A stretch of DNA of 30,121 bases from Candidatus Argoarchaeum ethanivorans (lineage in GTDB: Archaea > Halobacteriota > Methanosarcinia > Methanosarcinales > EX4572-44), in contig CAJHIR010000002.1 of the NCBI GenBank assembly GCA_905067535.1, positions 1 to 30,121 on the forward strand, given 5' to 3'. The translations under genes were made by a program, and so were the position numbers. Of the stretch, positions 14,901 through 23,130 are shown in pieces. Each line of letters opens with the position of its first letter. Positions within the stretch are counted from its first letter, which is position 1. The notes under the pieces were generated by a model. It did no database searches and was not told the origin of the DNA. It saw only the letters and a program-made list of their open reading frames with translations.

Positions 14901-17611
14901 ACAAGCATGGTTTCGTTTGGAATCTCGCCTTCAATAGTGTATCCTGACAGATTCATGGCGTTTAAGATATTCTGGAGACTTGGAGGAACATTGACGTAAC
15001 ATGCACCGATGTTATCCTTGCCGCCGCCGTGATTGTAGTAGATCATAGCAATCTTCTTATCCTCTTTTGGAACATGGCGGAGATGCCCCCACGAAATTGC
15101 CCGATCGCAGGTCCAGTTAATCTGCTCGTCGATTGGCAGATATTCGTAATCTGATGCGTTCTTTCCAGCAATAACGATCGGGTCGATGATGCCATCGAGT
15201 TCCGGGAGCCCAACCTGGAAGCCGAGATCCATGATCGAGATGCCGTGACTTGTTTCATTCCTCCATAGAGAAGGCGGCATGTAATACAACCGGACTGCCC
15301 TCATTACAGGAACATTCAGGGTTTTTAGGTCTAAAACCCCTTGATCGGAATCATCGAAGTTGATACGGAATGATTTTGTACAGATGATGGCATCAACGAT
15401 CGTGCTGTTGTTTATGAAATAAAACTCTTTTAGATGGGAAGTTCCAGTGAATCCTATGGAAATAACGTTTGCTCCTTTTTCTTCCAGTGTATGGACGAGT
15501 TTCTCTATTTCAGGCGATTTTGTGGATACATGCCAGTTTGCAATGCCAATCGTGATGTTGCTCTGGTTGTAGTGATAACCAGTCTTGTTTGTTTCATCTG
15601 AGTACCACTTAAGGTACTCCCCGGTATCGAAAAAGCACTGGGGCGCATCCGGATGGTGTATAAATGCATCAGGTATTGGAAGCGAATCCTTGATGTTGCC
15701 TATGAGTCCACAGAAATTTACCTCAAGATATGTCAGCAACCGTGCGATATTGGTCTCATTGTAGTTGTCCCAGTACTGGTTGATGAATGGATGCTCTGTC
15801 AGGTTGACATTCCCAAAAATATCGTCATAAGCATCCGAATGAATACTGATGATTGGGACCCCGGTTCCGTTTGCAGTTTCAACTGCATTTTTAATCTTTT
15901 CAGCAGTTTCACCACCAATATGCTCAAGGAATACAAGATCATATCCTGTTAGATTGATTCCACTTTGAATATCAGATGGGTACAATAAGGTGATATTTGA
16001 ATTGCTTCTTTTAGATGTGTTTTCAATGAATTCATGCCGCTCAATCGTGATGAAAATAACTTCCGGTTTTTTTTTGATAATCTGTGTTGTAATCTCGATT
16101 GCCATCGTGGAGTTTTCTGGCGTTATCTCTTCTTTGCCATAATAGAATGTGACCATATCCCTCGCAGTGCTGGTTGCGTTTAATTCGGACTCATTTGCAG
16201 CAAGTGTTGGCTCCGGATCATCCGGATAATTTATCCAGTAGCGCCAGTACTTTCCTTCTGTTTCATTGTTTGAGACTTCTGCAACCGAATCGATGAATGC
16301 GTTGCGTGAGTCGTTGATCGTGAAATTAAATCCACCGCATCCCGCGGCTTTAACAAGTGCACCAAGTGCTGTGGTACGGTTGATCATGTGGTTTGTGCCG
16401 CTGTTGTTTGCTGTGACGTTTAAAGTCTCTCCTTGAAGCAGCACCGTGTTACCCTTCCAGAACCTATCAGGAGTTCCGAATGCGTACAGGTATCCGGTAT
16501 CTGATCCGATGAAGAGGATTCCGTCAGAAATAGATGGAGAGGACATGATATAGTTGCCAGTGTCGTAGCTCCAGCGAAGTGTACCATCGGTTGCATCCAG
16601 TGCATAGACAGTGCCATGACCAGTGTTTGTTCCAAAATAGACAGTTCCGTCTGCAACAGCAGGGGATGACCGTATTACATCATTTACCGATCTATTCCAA
16701 ACCTCATCTCCATTGCTCGCATTGAAGCAGTAAAATCTCTTTTCATCAGAGCCGATATAGACGTTTCCGTATGCGACCGCAGGCGAGGAGAACGTAACCG
16801 TTAGACTGCAATTCCACATCTCACCCTCTTCCATGTCAACAGCGTACATTCTGCTTTCCGTTGCGAAGAATACCACACCATCCTTGATTGCAGGTGTCGT
16901 TGTTACGTCATCTGATGTGTTGAATCTCCACAGAATCGAATGATCGCTGATGTTTACGCAGTACAGCGCAGGGTCGCCGCCAGCGAAGAAAATCCTGCCA
17001 TCAGATGCTGCCGGAGATGTGTATGAACCGATTCCGCCACCGGTTGTGACGTTCCAGAGTTCATTGCCGTCGAAATCGAAGGCATGGAGTGTTCCGTCTG
17101 AAAAACCACTTATAAATACTTTATCTTCATAAACAAGTGGGGAATCTCCAGTCTCATACCAATTCGGACTGGTTTCAATCGTTTCGTGCCAGATTGTCGC
17201 TCCATCCGATGCGTTCACACAGTACAGATCGCCGGTGCACGAACCCACGAAGATCCGGTCTCCTGATATGGCAGGTGTGGATCTGCCCCCCATGCCGCCA
17301 AGTTGGTTTCTCCAGAGGATCTCGCCGGTTGAGTTGTTCAGGCAGAACAATCCGAGATTGCTGTATGCCCCCATTGGGGGACATGTTGCCACATAAACAC
17401 GTTCACCAACGATGCTTACACCGCCTTCGATGCATCCCAACGATGATGGTTTCGTCTTCCAAAGCAGCGTGTCTGTGAGTGGTGCATCCCCGCTCGCGTT
17501 TCCTGTGCGCTCTGGGCCATGGTGGAACTGGGACCAGTCTGCGGATGTTAGAGGCAGGGTGAGTGCTACTAATAAAATTATTGTTAATATTTTTGTGTTC
17601 ATATATGCCAT
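11924..17611 (-). CDS. Surface-anchored fusion: PQQ-type propeller, DUF4430-like domain and CobN/BchH-type chelatase
   Basis: A 1,895-residue protein. Residues 1-24 are a signal peptide (KILTIILLVALTLPLTSA). Residues about 25-385 carry seven to eight repeats ending in patterns such as GDLYCVNASDGATIW and GTVYALDATDGTLRW, a PQQ-type beta-propeller. About 390-495 resembles DUF4430 (TALGALVKAAG...YWRYWINYPDDPEPTLAANESEL), a domain related to the transcobalamin C-terminus. From about 510 to 1790 it resembles CobN and magnesium-chelatase subunit H; HFGKHGTQEWLPGKETGLS (1035-1053) is the signature. A low-complexity linker leads to one membrane helix (PFLAVIIVVVLLAAIYSGY) and a basic end (RKR), giving an outside chelatase domain. 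N-x-S/T sequons are very frequent, as expected of an exported glycoprotein. It stands alone, with no ATPase partner (CobS/T, ChlI/D). Metal or tetrapyrrole handling at the surface is inference. Start: ATG 17611, or 17602. Confidence 0.88.
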   Translation of the reverse strand: MAYMNTKILTIILLVALTLPLTSADWSQFHHGPERTGNASGDAPLTDTLLWKTKPSSLGCIEGGVSIVGERVYVATCPPMGAYSNLGLFCLNNSTGEILWRNQLGGMGGRSTPAISGDRIFVGSCTGDLYCVNASDGATIWHETIETSPNWYETGDSPLVYEDKVFISGFSDGTLHAFDFDGNELWNVTTGGGIGSYTSPAASDGRIFFAGGDPALYCVNISDHSILWRFNTSDDVTTTPAIKDGVVFFATESRMYAVDMEEGEMWNCSLTVTFSSPAVAYGNVYIGSDEKRFYCFNASNGDEVWNRSVNDVIRSSPAVADGTVYFGTNTGHGTVYALDATDGTLRWSYDTGNYIMSSPSISDGILFIGSDTGYLYAFGTPDRFWKGNTVLLQGETLNVTANNSGTNHMINRTTALGALVKAAGCGGFNFTINDSRNAFIDSVAEVSNNETEGKYWRYWINYPDDPEPTLAANESELNATSTARDMVTFYYGKEEITPENSTMAIEITTQIIKKKPEVIFITIERHEFIENTSKRSNSNITLLYPSDIQSGINLTGYDLVFLEHIGGETAEKIKNAVETANGTGVPIISIHSDAYDDIFGNVNLTEHPFINQYWDNYNETNIARLLTYLEVNFCGLIGNIKDSLPIPDAFIHHPDAPQCFFDTGEYLKWYSDETNKTGYHYNQSNITIGIANWHVSTKSPEIEKLVHTLEEKGANVISIGFTGTSHLKEFYFINNSTIVDAIICTKSFRINFDDSDQGVLDLKTLNVPVMRAVRLYYMPPSLWRNETSHGISIMDLGFQVGLPELDGIIDPIVIAGKNASDYEYLPIDEQINWTCDRAISWGHLRHVPKEDKKIAMIYYNHGGGKDNIGACYVNVPPSLQNILNAMNLSGYTIEGEIPNETMLVKMMTLNGTNIGTWAPGELEKLVESGTATLIPVENYTRWFHELEQSRQENVTERWGEPPGEIMTWENKTTGEQYFVIPKLSFGNVILTPQPTRGWLQNNTVLYHNKDVPPHHQYIAFYLWLKHEFSADAIIHFGKHGTQEWLPGKETGLSSKDCWPSILIQDIPVIYPYIVDNIAEGTQAKRRGSATMITHLTPPIVAAGLYGNYTNLLKTINDYYAAVDNVSQESYKDEIIVTYLELYLNETYLNDTMNVTELNATAADDPAFEEFLSELADYLYNLKNEFMPYGLHTFGEPPACEPLPVGEPLISLIKSMLRKGYTGAVADRIEYYDYPNSTKLDKNLELDNCTTKLLEYVILNETTPEEAENLTFSKYSPNESVTANITMYLNRSIVFAGRIDNCTVEVERTLEGLNGSYIPPSTADDPIRDPDALPTGRNFHSLNPDRIPTETAYKIGTKMADALIECYRTDHNNSYPRKFTIVLWAWCTTDGGVVESEILRLVGAKPVRDEYDKVINVTLIPVSELNRSRIDVMVVPSGLERDFAPNALKLIDRAIRLAATANDTYQNGTACPNYVKENSDRIFAALNETGKYTKEEARYLSMSRIFLEAPGTYGPNLDSAIGASGTWNNSSKIGELFISRMNYIYGDSSWGISSEEMFRLNLAQTDAIVHNTNSNLYGFIDNDDVFQYVGGLALAYTASGGKGSLDFYVTDNRDPDEGPTASTLESVIQRELRTRYFNPKWIEGMMGEGYAGGREMSRFVEYLWGWEATIPDMITDNMWQQVYDVYVNGAYNGKYNLDMDINTFTNENNPYAYQSMTGRMLETIRKGHWTPSDEVLNTLVYEYVESIVEHGVTCCHHTCGNPFLDKFVEGVVSVPGADVVSDETYAKYRKIMDDATGKTSASSQTTNDDSGGGTKNQGKIIAAKGGDSNQTQQGSVGENVQKASESSQHVEGYEMEVRTVSDAASSAISLLSGAPFLAVIIVVVLLAAIYSGYRKR

Positions 17612-17651
17612 GCTTCTATTGATCTTATGTCCTATGTTATTTGAGATAACT

Positions 17652-17662
17652 TAAATATCTTT
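17652..17662 (-). promoter_or_regulatory. Probable TATA box for the CobN fusion gene
   Basis: On the minus strand AAGATATTTAA lies about 41-51 bases before the ATG at 17611, which would place the transcript start near 17628. A small inverted repeat (GTTAT-TTGAG-ATAAC, about 17636-17650) sits just downstream of it, where a regulator could bind. Sequence and spacing only. Confidence 0.3.
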
Positions 17663-17754
17663 GTTACGGCTGACCAGATATTCTGCATGGGCTCTGTCAT
17701 TTTTAACCGAACACGTGTGGATACTGCTTACATTTCTGGAGGCAGGATAATTAC

Positions 17755-18576
17755 TTACTTGCGTAATTTCTCTGCCATGCGTACGGCATCAACCGTTGCT
17801 GCCACATCATGCGTTCTGATGATATTAGCTCCCGCGCATACAGCAATTGCAGTTGCAGCAATGCTTCCGTATAGGCGTTCCCCCGGTGGTTTTCCAAGCA
17901 CATCACCTACGAAAGATTTCCTTGAGAGTGCAGCAAGCAAAGGCTTTTGAAAGACGGTGAAGCGTTTAAAATTCTTGATAATTTCAAGATCATGTTTGGT
18001 AGTTCGCATCTCACACCAGCGTCCGATTGCCGGATCAAGGATGATGCGCTCGCTCCCGACTCCATTCTCCTCTGCATTCCGGATAATCCTTGAGAGTGCA
18101 TCAAGAGTGTCAGCAACGCCGACCACGTCTCCTGGCTTGTTTCTGCTTGCCATCAGCATGACCGGGCAATCATATTCTGCTGCAACCCGGCTCAGGTTAC
18201 TGTCACCGGTAAAGCCACTCACATCGTTTATCAGGTCTGCACCAAGATCGAGTGCATCTCTTGCAATCTGTGAGTGCATGGTATCAATGGATACTGGAAT
18301 TTCCGTCACTTCTCGTATTTTTTCAATTGCCGGGATGACTCGACGATATTCACTTGATACAGTAATTTTCGGAGCAGGCGGCCACGTGGACCTTCCCCCG
18401 ATATCTATTATTTCAGCACCATCCTGTATCATCTGCTGAACCGTTTGAATAAGAAGATCAGGTTTAACGACTGATTGCTTGTAAAAGGATTCTACACTGA
18501 GGTTGATTACACCCATGATTCTAACAGGATGTTTATCTCCAACATTCAAACCAGAAATGTTTACATCAGTCATCAT
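17755..18576 (-). CDS. folP: Dihydropteroate synthase family protein
   Basis: A 273-residue TIM barrel that joins a pterin pyrophosphate to an arylamine (p-aminobenzoate or a derivative) in folate or pterin synthesis. Motifs are MGVINLSVESFYK (residues 21-33; MGxxNxxxxSF), AEIIDIGGRSTWPPAP (the loop usually written DIGxESTRPGA), VSIDTMHSQIARDAL, ADLINDVSGF, LDPAIGRW, ALSRKSFVGDVLG and IIRTHDVAATVDAVRMA. The second loop differs from the bacterial consensus (R for E, W for R), so the arylamine substrate may not be plain p-aminobenzoate. The start overlaps the folD stop as ATGA, so the two are translationally coupled. It is last in the glyA-folD-folP operon. Confidence 0.85.
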   Translation of the reverse strand: MMTDVNISGLNVGDKHPVRIMGVINLSVESFYKQSVVKPDLLIQTVQQMIQDGAEIIDIGGRSTWPPAPKITVSSEYRRVIPAIEKIREVTEIPVSIDTMHSQIARDALDLGADLINDVSGFTGDSNLSRVAAEYDCPVMLMASRNKPGDVVGVADTLDALSRIIRNAEENGVGSERIILDPAIGRWCEMRTTKHDLEIIKNFKRFTVFQKPLLAALSRKSFVGDVLGKPPGERLYGSIAATAIAVCAGANIIRTHDVAATVDAVRMAEKLRK

Positions 18577-19442
18577 AAGTTGTGCTGGAGTTTTGCAGCC
18601 TCTATTGTGTGCTCCATCAGTATAGCAATGGTCATCGGCCCAACACCACCGGGAACCGGGGATATCAGTTTCACTTTTTCGATGACACTATCAAAGTCCA
18701 CATCCCCGTAGACCTTCTCACCAACCCAGGTGACCCCTACATCGAAGATGATAACACCTTTCTTTACCATATCTTTTGTTATCAGGCCTTTCACACCTGT
18801 AGCTACAATCAGTATGTCTGCTCGAAGTGTATGCTCCTTAAGATTTTGGGTGTACACATGACATGTTTCAACAGTAGCATTTCGATTTAGTAGCATGATT
18901 GATGTGGGTTTTCCTACCACATTGCTGTGGCCCACAACCACCACGTTTTTGCCGAGCACCTCGATATGATATTCTTCCAGGGCACGGATGATGCCTTCTG
19001 ATGTACATGGCACGAACCTTTCTTTGCCTATCAGCATGCTTCCCATATTTAACGGATGAAACCCATCCACATCCTTCGAAGGTTCGATTGCAGACATTAC
19101 CGCATGTTCATCGATGTGTTCCGGCAGTGGTAGCTCCACCAGAATGCCGTTTATCTCAACCCGATTATTCAGTTCATCTATGAGGTTAATAATCTCCTCC
19201 TTCGTTGCGTCTTCACTATAATTGTGAACTTCTGATCGAATGCCTGCACGTTTACATGCCCACTCTTTCAACTTGACGTATAGCTTGGAAGGTGGATGCT
19301 CTCCGACAAGTATGGTTGCAACGGTTGGCTGGATACCTTTTTCTTTAAGTTTTTCAACTTCTCTTTTAACACTGTCTTCGATTTTATCAGCTATTCCTCG
19401 CCCATCGATTATTCGTGGATCTATTATTTCATCGTTCTGCAT
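18573..19442 (-). CDS. folD: Bifunctional methylene-tetrahydrofolate dehydrogenase/cyclohydrolase FolD
   Basis: A 289-residue cytosolic enzyme that interconverts methylene-, methenyl- and formyl-tetrahydrofolate. Key features are VGEHPPSKLYVKLKEWACKRAGI (Tyr and the catalytic Lys four residues later), GILVELPLPEHID, PSKDVDGFHPLNMG, PCTSEGIIRALEEYHIEVLGKNVVVVGHSNVVGKPTSIMLLNRNATVETCHV (the Rossmann nucleotide site) and the C-terminal PVPGGVGPMTIAILMEHTI. Length is normal. It lies 13 bases after glyA, with an AAAGGG-type ribosome site, and overlaps folP by four bases. Its presence beside the H4MPT enzyme Mtd indicates that the cell runs separate folate and methanopterin C1 pools, or an H4F pathway for biosynthesis only. 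Confidence 0.96.
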   Translation of the reverse strand: MQNDEIIDPRIIDGRGIADKIEDSVKREVEKLKEKGIQPTVATILVGEHPPSKLYVKLKEWACKRAGIRSEVHNYSEDATKEEIINLIDELNNRVEINGILVELPLPEHIDEHAVMSAIEPSKDVDGFHPLNMGSMLIGKERFVPCTSEGIIRALEEYHIEVLGKNVVVVGHSNVVGKPTSIMLLNRNATVETCHVYTQNLKEHTLRADILIVATGVKGLITKDMVKKGVIIFDVGVTWVGEKVYGDVDFDSVIEKVKLISPVPGGVGPMTIAILMEHTIEAAKLQHNL

Positions 19443-19455
19443 CCCAAACCCTTTC

Positions 19456-20694
19456 CTAAACTAATACCGGATATTGTTTGCAGAGTTCATGCACCTGATC
19501 ACTTATGCGATCCAGTTTTGCTGCATCATAACGATTATGGATTGCATCTGATATGCAGTCTGCTATGATGCGCATTTCATATTCCTTCATTCCCCTGGTG
19601 GTTACTGCCGGAGTGCCGACTCGAATACCACTTGTGATAAAAGGCCCTCTGGTCTCGAAGGGAATAGTGTTCTTATTTAATATAATGTCAACTTTACTGA
19701 GAAAGGCTTCTGCATCTTTACCGGTCAGGTCATATTCCGTAAGATCGACCAACATGAGGTGAGTGTCGGTACCACCTGCTACCAAACGCATACCATTATT
19801 ACCCAGTTCTTCTGCTACAGCTTTTGCATTTTTAACGATTTGTTTCTGGTATTCTACAAATGCTGGCGTCTGCGCCTCTTTGAAGGTTACTGCCTTTGCT
19901 GCAATTGCGTGCATGAGTGGCCCGCCCTGGATGCCAGGAAAGATCGTCTTATCAATTATTTTAGCATGTTCTTCTTTGCATAAGATTACGCCGCCACGTG
20001 CTCCCCGCAGTGTTTTATGCGTGGTAGTGGTGACAAAGTCAGCATAAGGTACCGGGCTCGGATGTACACCTGCTGCAATAAGCCCGGCGATGTGTGCGAT
20101 ATCTGCCATCAAATAGGCACCAACATCATCTGCAATCTCCCTAAATCGTTTAAAATCAAGAAGCCTTGGATATGCACTTGCACCCGCCACAATAAGTTTT
20201 GGCTTATGGGTACGGGCAAGTTCAGCAAGATTGTCATAGTCGATGGTCTCTGTTTGTTTATCCACGCCGTATGGTGCGACCTTGTAGAACTTACCTGAAA
20301 AACTCACCGGGCTGCCGTGTGAAAGATGTCCCCCGTGTGAAAGGTCCATACTTAATATGGTGTCGTTGAAGTCTAACACTGCGAAGTAGACTGCCATGTT
20401 TGCAGCAGTACCAGAGTGGGGCTGCACGTTCACATGCTCTGCACCAAAGAGTTGCTTTGCCCGCTCTATGGCAAGGTTTTCTGCCATGTCTACATACTCA
20501 CAACCACCGTAGTATCTCTTGCCTGGGTAGCCTTCTGCATATTTATTAGTCATTACAGAACCCTGCGCTTCCATTATTGCTTTGCTTATATAATTCTCTG
20601 ATGCAATCAGATTGATCTTATGCTCCTGCTTTTCTGTTTCAAGCCGCATGATTTCTGCAATCTCGGGATCAACATTTGTAATATAACTGGCCAT
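19456..20694 (-). CDS. glyA: Serine hydroxymethyltransferase
   Basis: A 412-residue PLP enzyme converting serine and a tetrahydropterin into glycine and the methylene carrier. Visible motifs are [45 protein letters not shown] at the N-terminus (more than one stretch of it invariant), [33 protein letters not shown] and the PLP lysine in [20 protein letters not shown]. The C-terminal [14 protein letters not shown] is also typical. GGAAGGA precedes the ATG at 20694. The neighbourhood (folD, folP) suggests it uses tetrahydrofolate, whereas SHMT of many methanogens uses H4MPT; this is inference. It heads the operon, with an A+T-rich TATA-like tract at about 20740-20752. Confidence 0.96.
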   Translation of the reverse strand: MASYITNVDPEIAEIMRLETEKQEHKINLIASENYISKAIMEAQGSVMTNKYAEGYPGKRYYGGCEYVDMAENLAIERAKQLFGAEHVNVQPHSGTAANMAVYFAVLDFNDTILSMDLSHGGHLSHGSPVSFSGKFYKVAPYGVDKQTETIDYDNLAELARTHKPKLIVAGASAYPRLLDFKRFREIADDVGAYLMADIAHIAGLIAAGVHPSPVPYADFVTTTTHKTLRGARGGVILCKEEHAKIIDKTIFPGIQGGPLMHAIAAKAVTFKEAQTPAFVEYQKQIVKNAKAVAEELGNNGMRLVAGGTDTHLMLVDLTEYDLTGKDAEAFLSKVDIILNKNTIPFETRGPFITSGIRVGTPAVTTRGMKEYEMRIIADCISDAIHNRYDAAKLDRISDQVHELCKQYPVLV

Positions 20695-21311
20695 TTTTCA
20701 TTCCTTCCAAATATTTATAGTCGTTCTAACAACTTTCACCATACATAAATTTCTTCCCATATCAAGTATTTCATTGGACAGTTGTGAGATACTGCCAAAT
20801 TAACTTTAAGAGTTCTGGTTTCTAATTTGACAGGTCTTTTTTGTTCTATCAAGGCTTCTTTGGTTTTGTCATGGGAATGTGTATTGTTAGAAAACTCACA
20901 AGTAATGATTTACCTGAGGCTGTTACATTATGTGGTGTCGCAGTTGAAACGTTGGAGTCTCTTCATAGGTGTTTGGATAAGAGATTAAACCGATCAACTC
21001 TATGGCTCTCTTGTATCTCGCGTTGCAGTGAACTTATAACCTATCCAAAAAATCAGAAGCATTTTGTGGTTAGCTCAGTATCTCCAAACAATATGTCTAT
21101 GTGAGATAGCCCCACCTAACTAACATCTATAGATATTTGATAAGATGTGGATATATTATCGATGACTCCCTGATGCTTCATCAACCTGCACCCCCATGTT
21201 GCTGTGTCGTGGAAGTGGCCACCTTATCATATATTCTTGTATCGCGCAACACACTCATAGAATCCAAAAACATATATGTGAATTAACCAATTCCATGTTG
21301 TGTGATTGATT
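20695..21311. other. Divergent intergenic region between glyA and mtd
   Basis: About 617 bases separate two divergent operons. A plus-strand frame of 87 codons at 20841-21104 (internal ATG 20871, MGMCIVRKLTSNDLPEAVTL) has no ribosome site and no family I recognise; I do not call it a gene. The right part contains A+T-rich TATA-like stretches (21222-21234 and 21268-21279). No hairpin repeat copy or RNA gene was seen. Confidence 0.4.
21268..21279 (+). promoter_or_regulatory. Probable TATA box for mtd
   Basis: AAACATATATGT lies about 33-44 bases before the ATG at 21312. A transcript would start near 21300 and leave only about ten untranslated bases. No clear Shine-Dalgarno motif precedes the ATG, so mtd may be almost leaderless. 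Inference from spacing. Confidence 0.35.
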
Positions 21312-22133
21312 ATGGTGAAAGTAGGATTTGTAAAAATGGGAAATATTGGTACGTCTCTCGCAATTGATCTGCTGTTTGATGAGATCGCAGAGCGTGAAGA
21401 CATTAACACCAGAACTTTTAGCAGTGGAGCAAAGATGGGCAAAGAAGAGGCAGACGATACAAAACACTTCAAAAGATGGTATCCGGATCTCTTAATCATG
21501 GTAAGCCCCAATCCAAGTGCACAGGGACCAGCTGAGGCACGAAGGATCTGGAAAGACGTGCCTACAATAATAATATCTGATGGGCCAACTAAAAAAGACG
21601 AACGGCAAAAATTAGCAGATGCAGGCTTTGGATACATTATTCTGCCTGTCGATCCTCTCATCGGTGCAAAAAGAGAATATCTTGATACAGTGGAAATGGT
21701 TAACTTCAATGCCGAGGTGAATAAAACCCTTGCATTTACTGGTGCAATAAGGCTTGTGCAGGAAACAATCGATGGTGTGATCGAAGAGATTGAAGCAGGT
21801 GAAACATTGAACTTGCCTCACATTCTTGCAAAGCCAGAAAAATGTATAGAATATGGTGGTTTCTCAAACTCATACGCAAAAGCGAAGGCACTTGCAGCAC
21901 TGCACATTCTATTAAAAGCTGCTGAAATCAACTCCAAAGCATGCTTTGGCATGAAAGGGATCGAAGCAATCACACTCACAACAGCAGCAGGGCATGAGAT
22001 GGTAAGAACTGCTTCAATGCTTGCAGACGAAGCACGGGAAATCGAGAAATGCAATGATACAGTATCACGAAAACCACACGCCAGGGATGGCAAAATATTG
22101 TCCAAAACCAGGTTGTACGAAAAACCAGAGTAA
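21312..22133 (+). CDS. mtd: F420-dependent methylenetetrahydromethanopterin dehydrogenase
   Basis: A 273-residue enzyme that reversibly reduces methenyl-H4MPT to methylene-H4MPT with reduced F420. This is a central step of methanogenesis and of its reverse. The N-terminus MVKVGFVKMGNIGTSLAIDLLFDE, SSGAKMGKEE, VSPNPSAQGPAEARRIWKDVPTIIISDGPTKK and the C-terminal SRKPHARDGKILSKTRLYEKPE are strongly conserved family stretches. Length is normal. The frame could begin at a TTG at 21306, but the ATG at 21312 matches the family start. bioB follows 16 bases after the stop on the same strand. Mtd is the strongest marker in the window for a methanogen-type C1 pathway. Confidence 0.97.
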   Translation: MVKVGFVKMGNIGTSLAIDLLFDEIAEREDINTRTFSSGAKMGKEEADDTKHFKRWYPDLLIMVSPNPSAQGPAEARRIWKDVPTIIISDGPTKKDERQKLADAGFGYIILPVDPLIGAKREYLDTVEMVNFNAEVNKTLAFTGAIRLVQETIDGVIEEIEAGETLNLPHILAKPEKCIEYGGFSNSYAKAKALAALHILLKAAEINSKACFGMKGIEAITLTTAAGHEMVRTASMLADEAREIEKCNDTVSRKPHARDGKILSKTRLYEKPE

Positions 22134-22149
22134 TTCTTAAAAGACATCT

Positions 22150-23130
22150 ATGGTGTGTTTTGAAGAACTCAAATCAAAAATACCGAGAGGACACAAGCTC
22201 ACAAGGGAAGAAGCACTACTCTTACTGAATCTTGGGAATGCTGAAACAATCGAGCTATCCTCTCTTGCAAATACAATAACACGTAGATACCATGGGAATA
22301 TTGTTGATACATGCTCTATTGTCAATGCCAAATGCAGCTTGTGTGGTGAGGACTGTAGTTTCTGTGCCCAATCGGTACATAATCACACAAACATCACACC
22401 ATATCCACTGATGCAGACAGCAGACCTGGTTGATCTTGCCAAACGTGGTGAAAATATGGGGGCAAACCGGTTTTCTCTTGTTACCAGTGGATTAAGCCTC
22501 AACCAGAAAGAGTTTGGCAGTATACTGCACACAATAAAACAGATCAAAGAAAAGACCAGCCTATCAGTCTGCGCCTCTATTGGAGCAATCACTGGAAAAA
22601 GAGCAGCGATGCTTAAGGATGCTGGTCTAACGCGCATCCACCACAACCTTGAAACTTCAAAGAGTTTTTTTGCTTCGATGTGCAGCACCCATACTTATGA
22701 GCAGAGAATCAACACAGTTAAGATTGCAAAAGAAAGCGGGCTTGAAGTTTGCTCTGGCGGAATCATCGGGCTTGGGGAGACGCCCGCTGATCGAATAGAA
22801 CTTGCACTTGCTCTAAAAAAACTGAATGTTGATGCTGTTCCAATCAACATCATAACACCAATTGCAGGAACCCGGCTTGAGAACATCGTTCCGCCATCAC
22901 CACTTGAAATAATTAAAACCATAGCAGTGTACAGACTTATTCTACCAGACAAGAGTCTCATACTTGCAGGAGGACGTGAATCTGGTCTTCGCAGCCTTCA
23001 AAGCCTTGCACTGATCAGCGGAGCCAATGGAATACTTCTTGGAAACTACCTTACAACAAAAGGCCAGAGCCCACAAAAAGACCTGCAGATGATTGCTGAT
23101 CTTGGACTAACGGTGCACAGTTATGTTTAG
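22150..23130 (+). CDS. bioB: Biotin synthase (radical SAM), variant auxiliary-cluster ligands
   Basis: A 326-residue radical SAM enzyme that inserts sulfur into dethiobiotin. C65-x3-C69-x2-C72 (LCGEDCSFCAQS) binds the [4Fe-4S] cluster and is followed by the BioB-specific AQS. Other family stretches are CASIGAITGKRAAMLKDAGLTRIHHNLETS and VCSGGIIGLGETPADRIELA. Two cysteines matching E. coli C128 and C188 are present. By eye, the C97 position is serine (NRFSLVTSG) and the R260 position is isoleucine (LILAGGRE); extra cysteines C55 and C62 stand before the motif. This resembles a second BioB class from obligate anaerobes rather than the E. coli type. bioW begins inside its last codons (8-base overlap), which supports a biotin role over HmdB-like relatives. 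Confidence 0.9.
   Translation: MVCFEELKSKIPRGHKLTREEALLLLNLGNAETIELSSLANTITRRYHGNIVDTCSIVNAKCSLCGEDCSFCAQSVHNHTNITPYPLMQTADLVDLAKRGENMGANRFSLVTSGLSLNQKEFGSILHTIKQIKEKTSLSVCASIGAITGKRAAMLKDAGLTRIHHNLETSKSFFASMCSTHTYEQRINTVKIAKESGLEVCSGGIIGLGETPADRIELALALKKLNVDAVPINIITPIAGTRLENIVPPSPLEIIKTIAVYRLILPDKSLILAGGRESGLRSLQSLALISGANGILLGNYLTTKGQSPQKDLQMIADLGLTVHSYV

Noticed and set aside
17733..17751. GGAGGCAGGATAA shared with the ribosome site of the UPF0175 gene (about 9471-9483)
   Set aside because: A 13-base match built around a common Shine-Dalgarno core; the flanks do not match, so chance is sufficient.
20841..21104. An 87-codon frame between glyA and mtd
   Set aside because: Starts with TTG or an internal ATG without a ribosome site. 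I could not match it to a family; the slight GNAT-like look of IVRKLTSNDLPEAV is too weak to claim.
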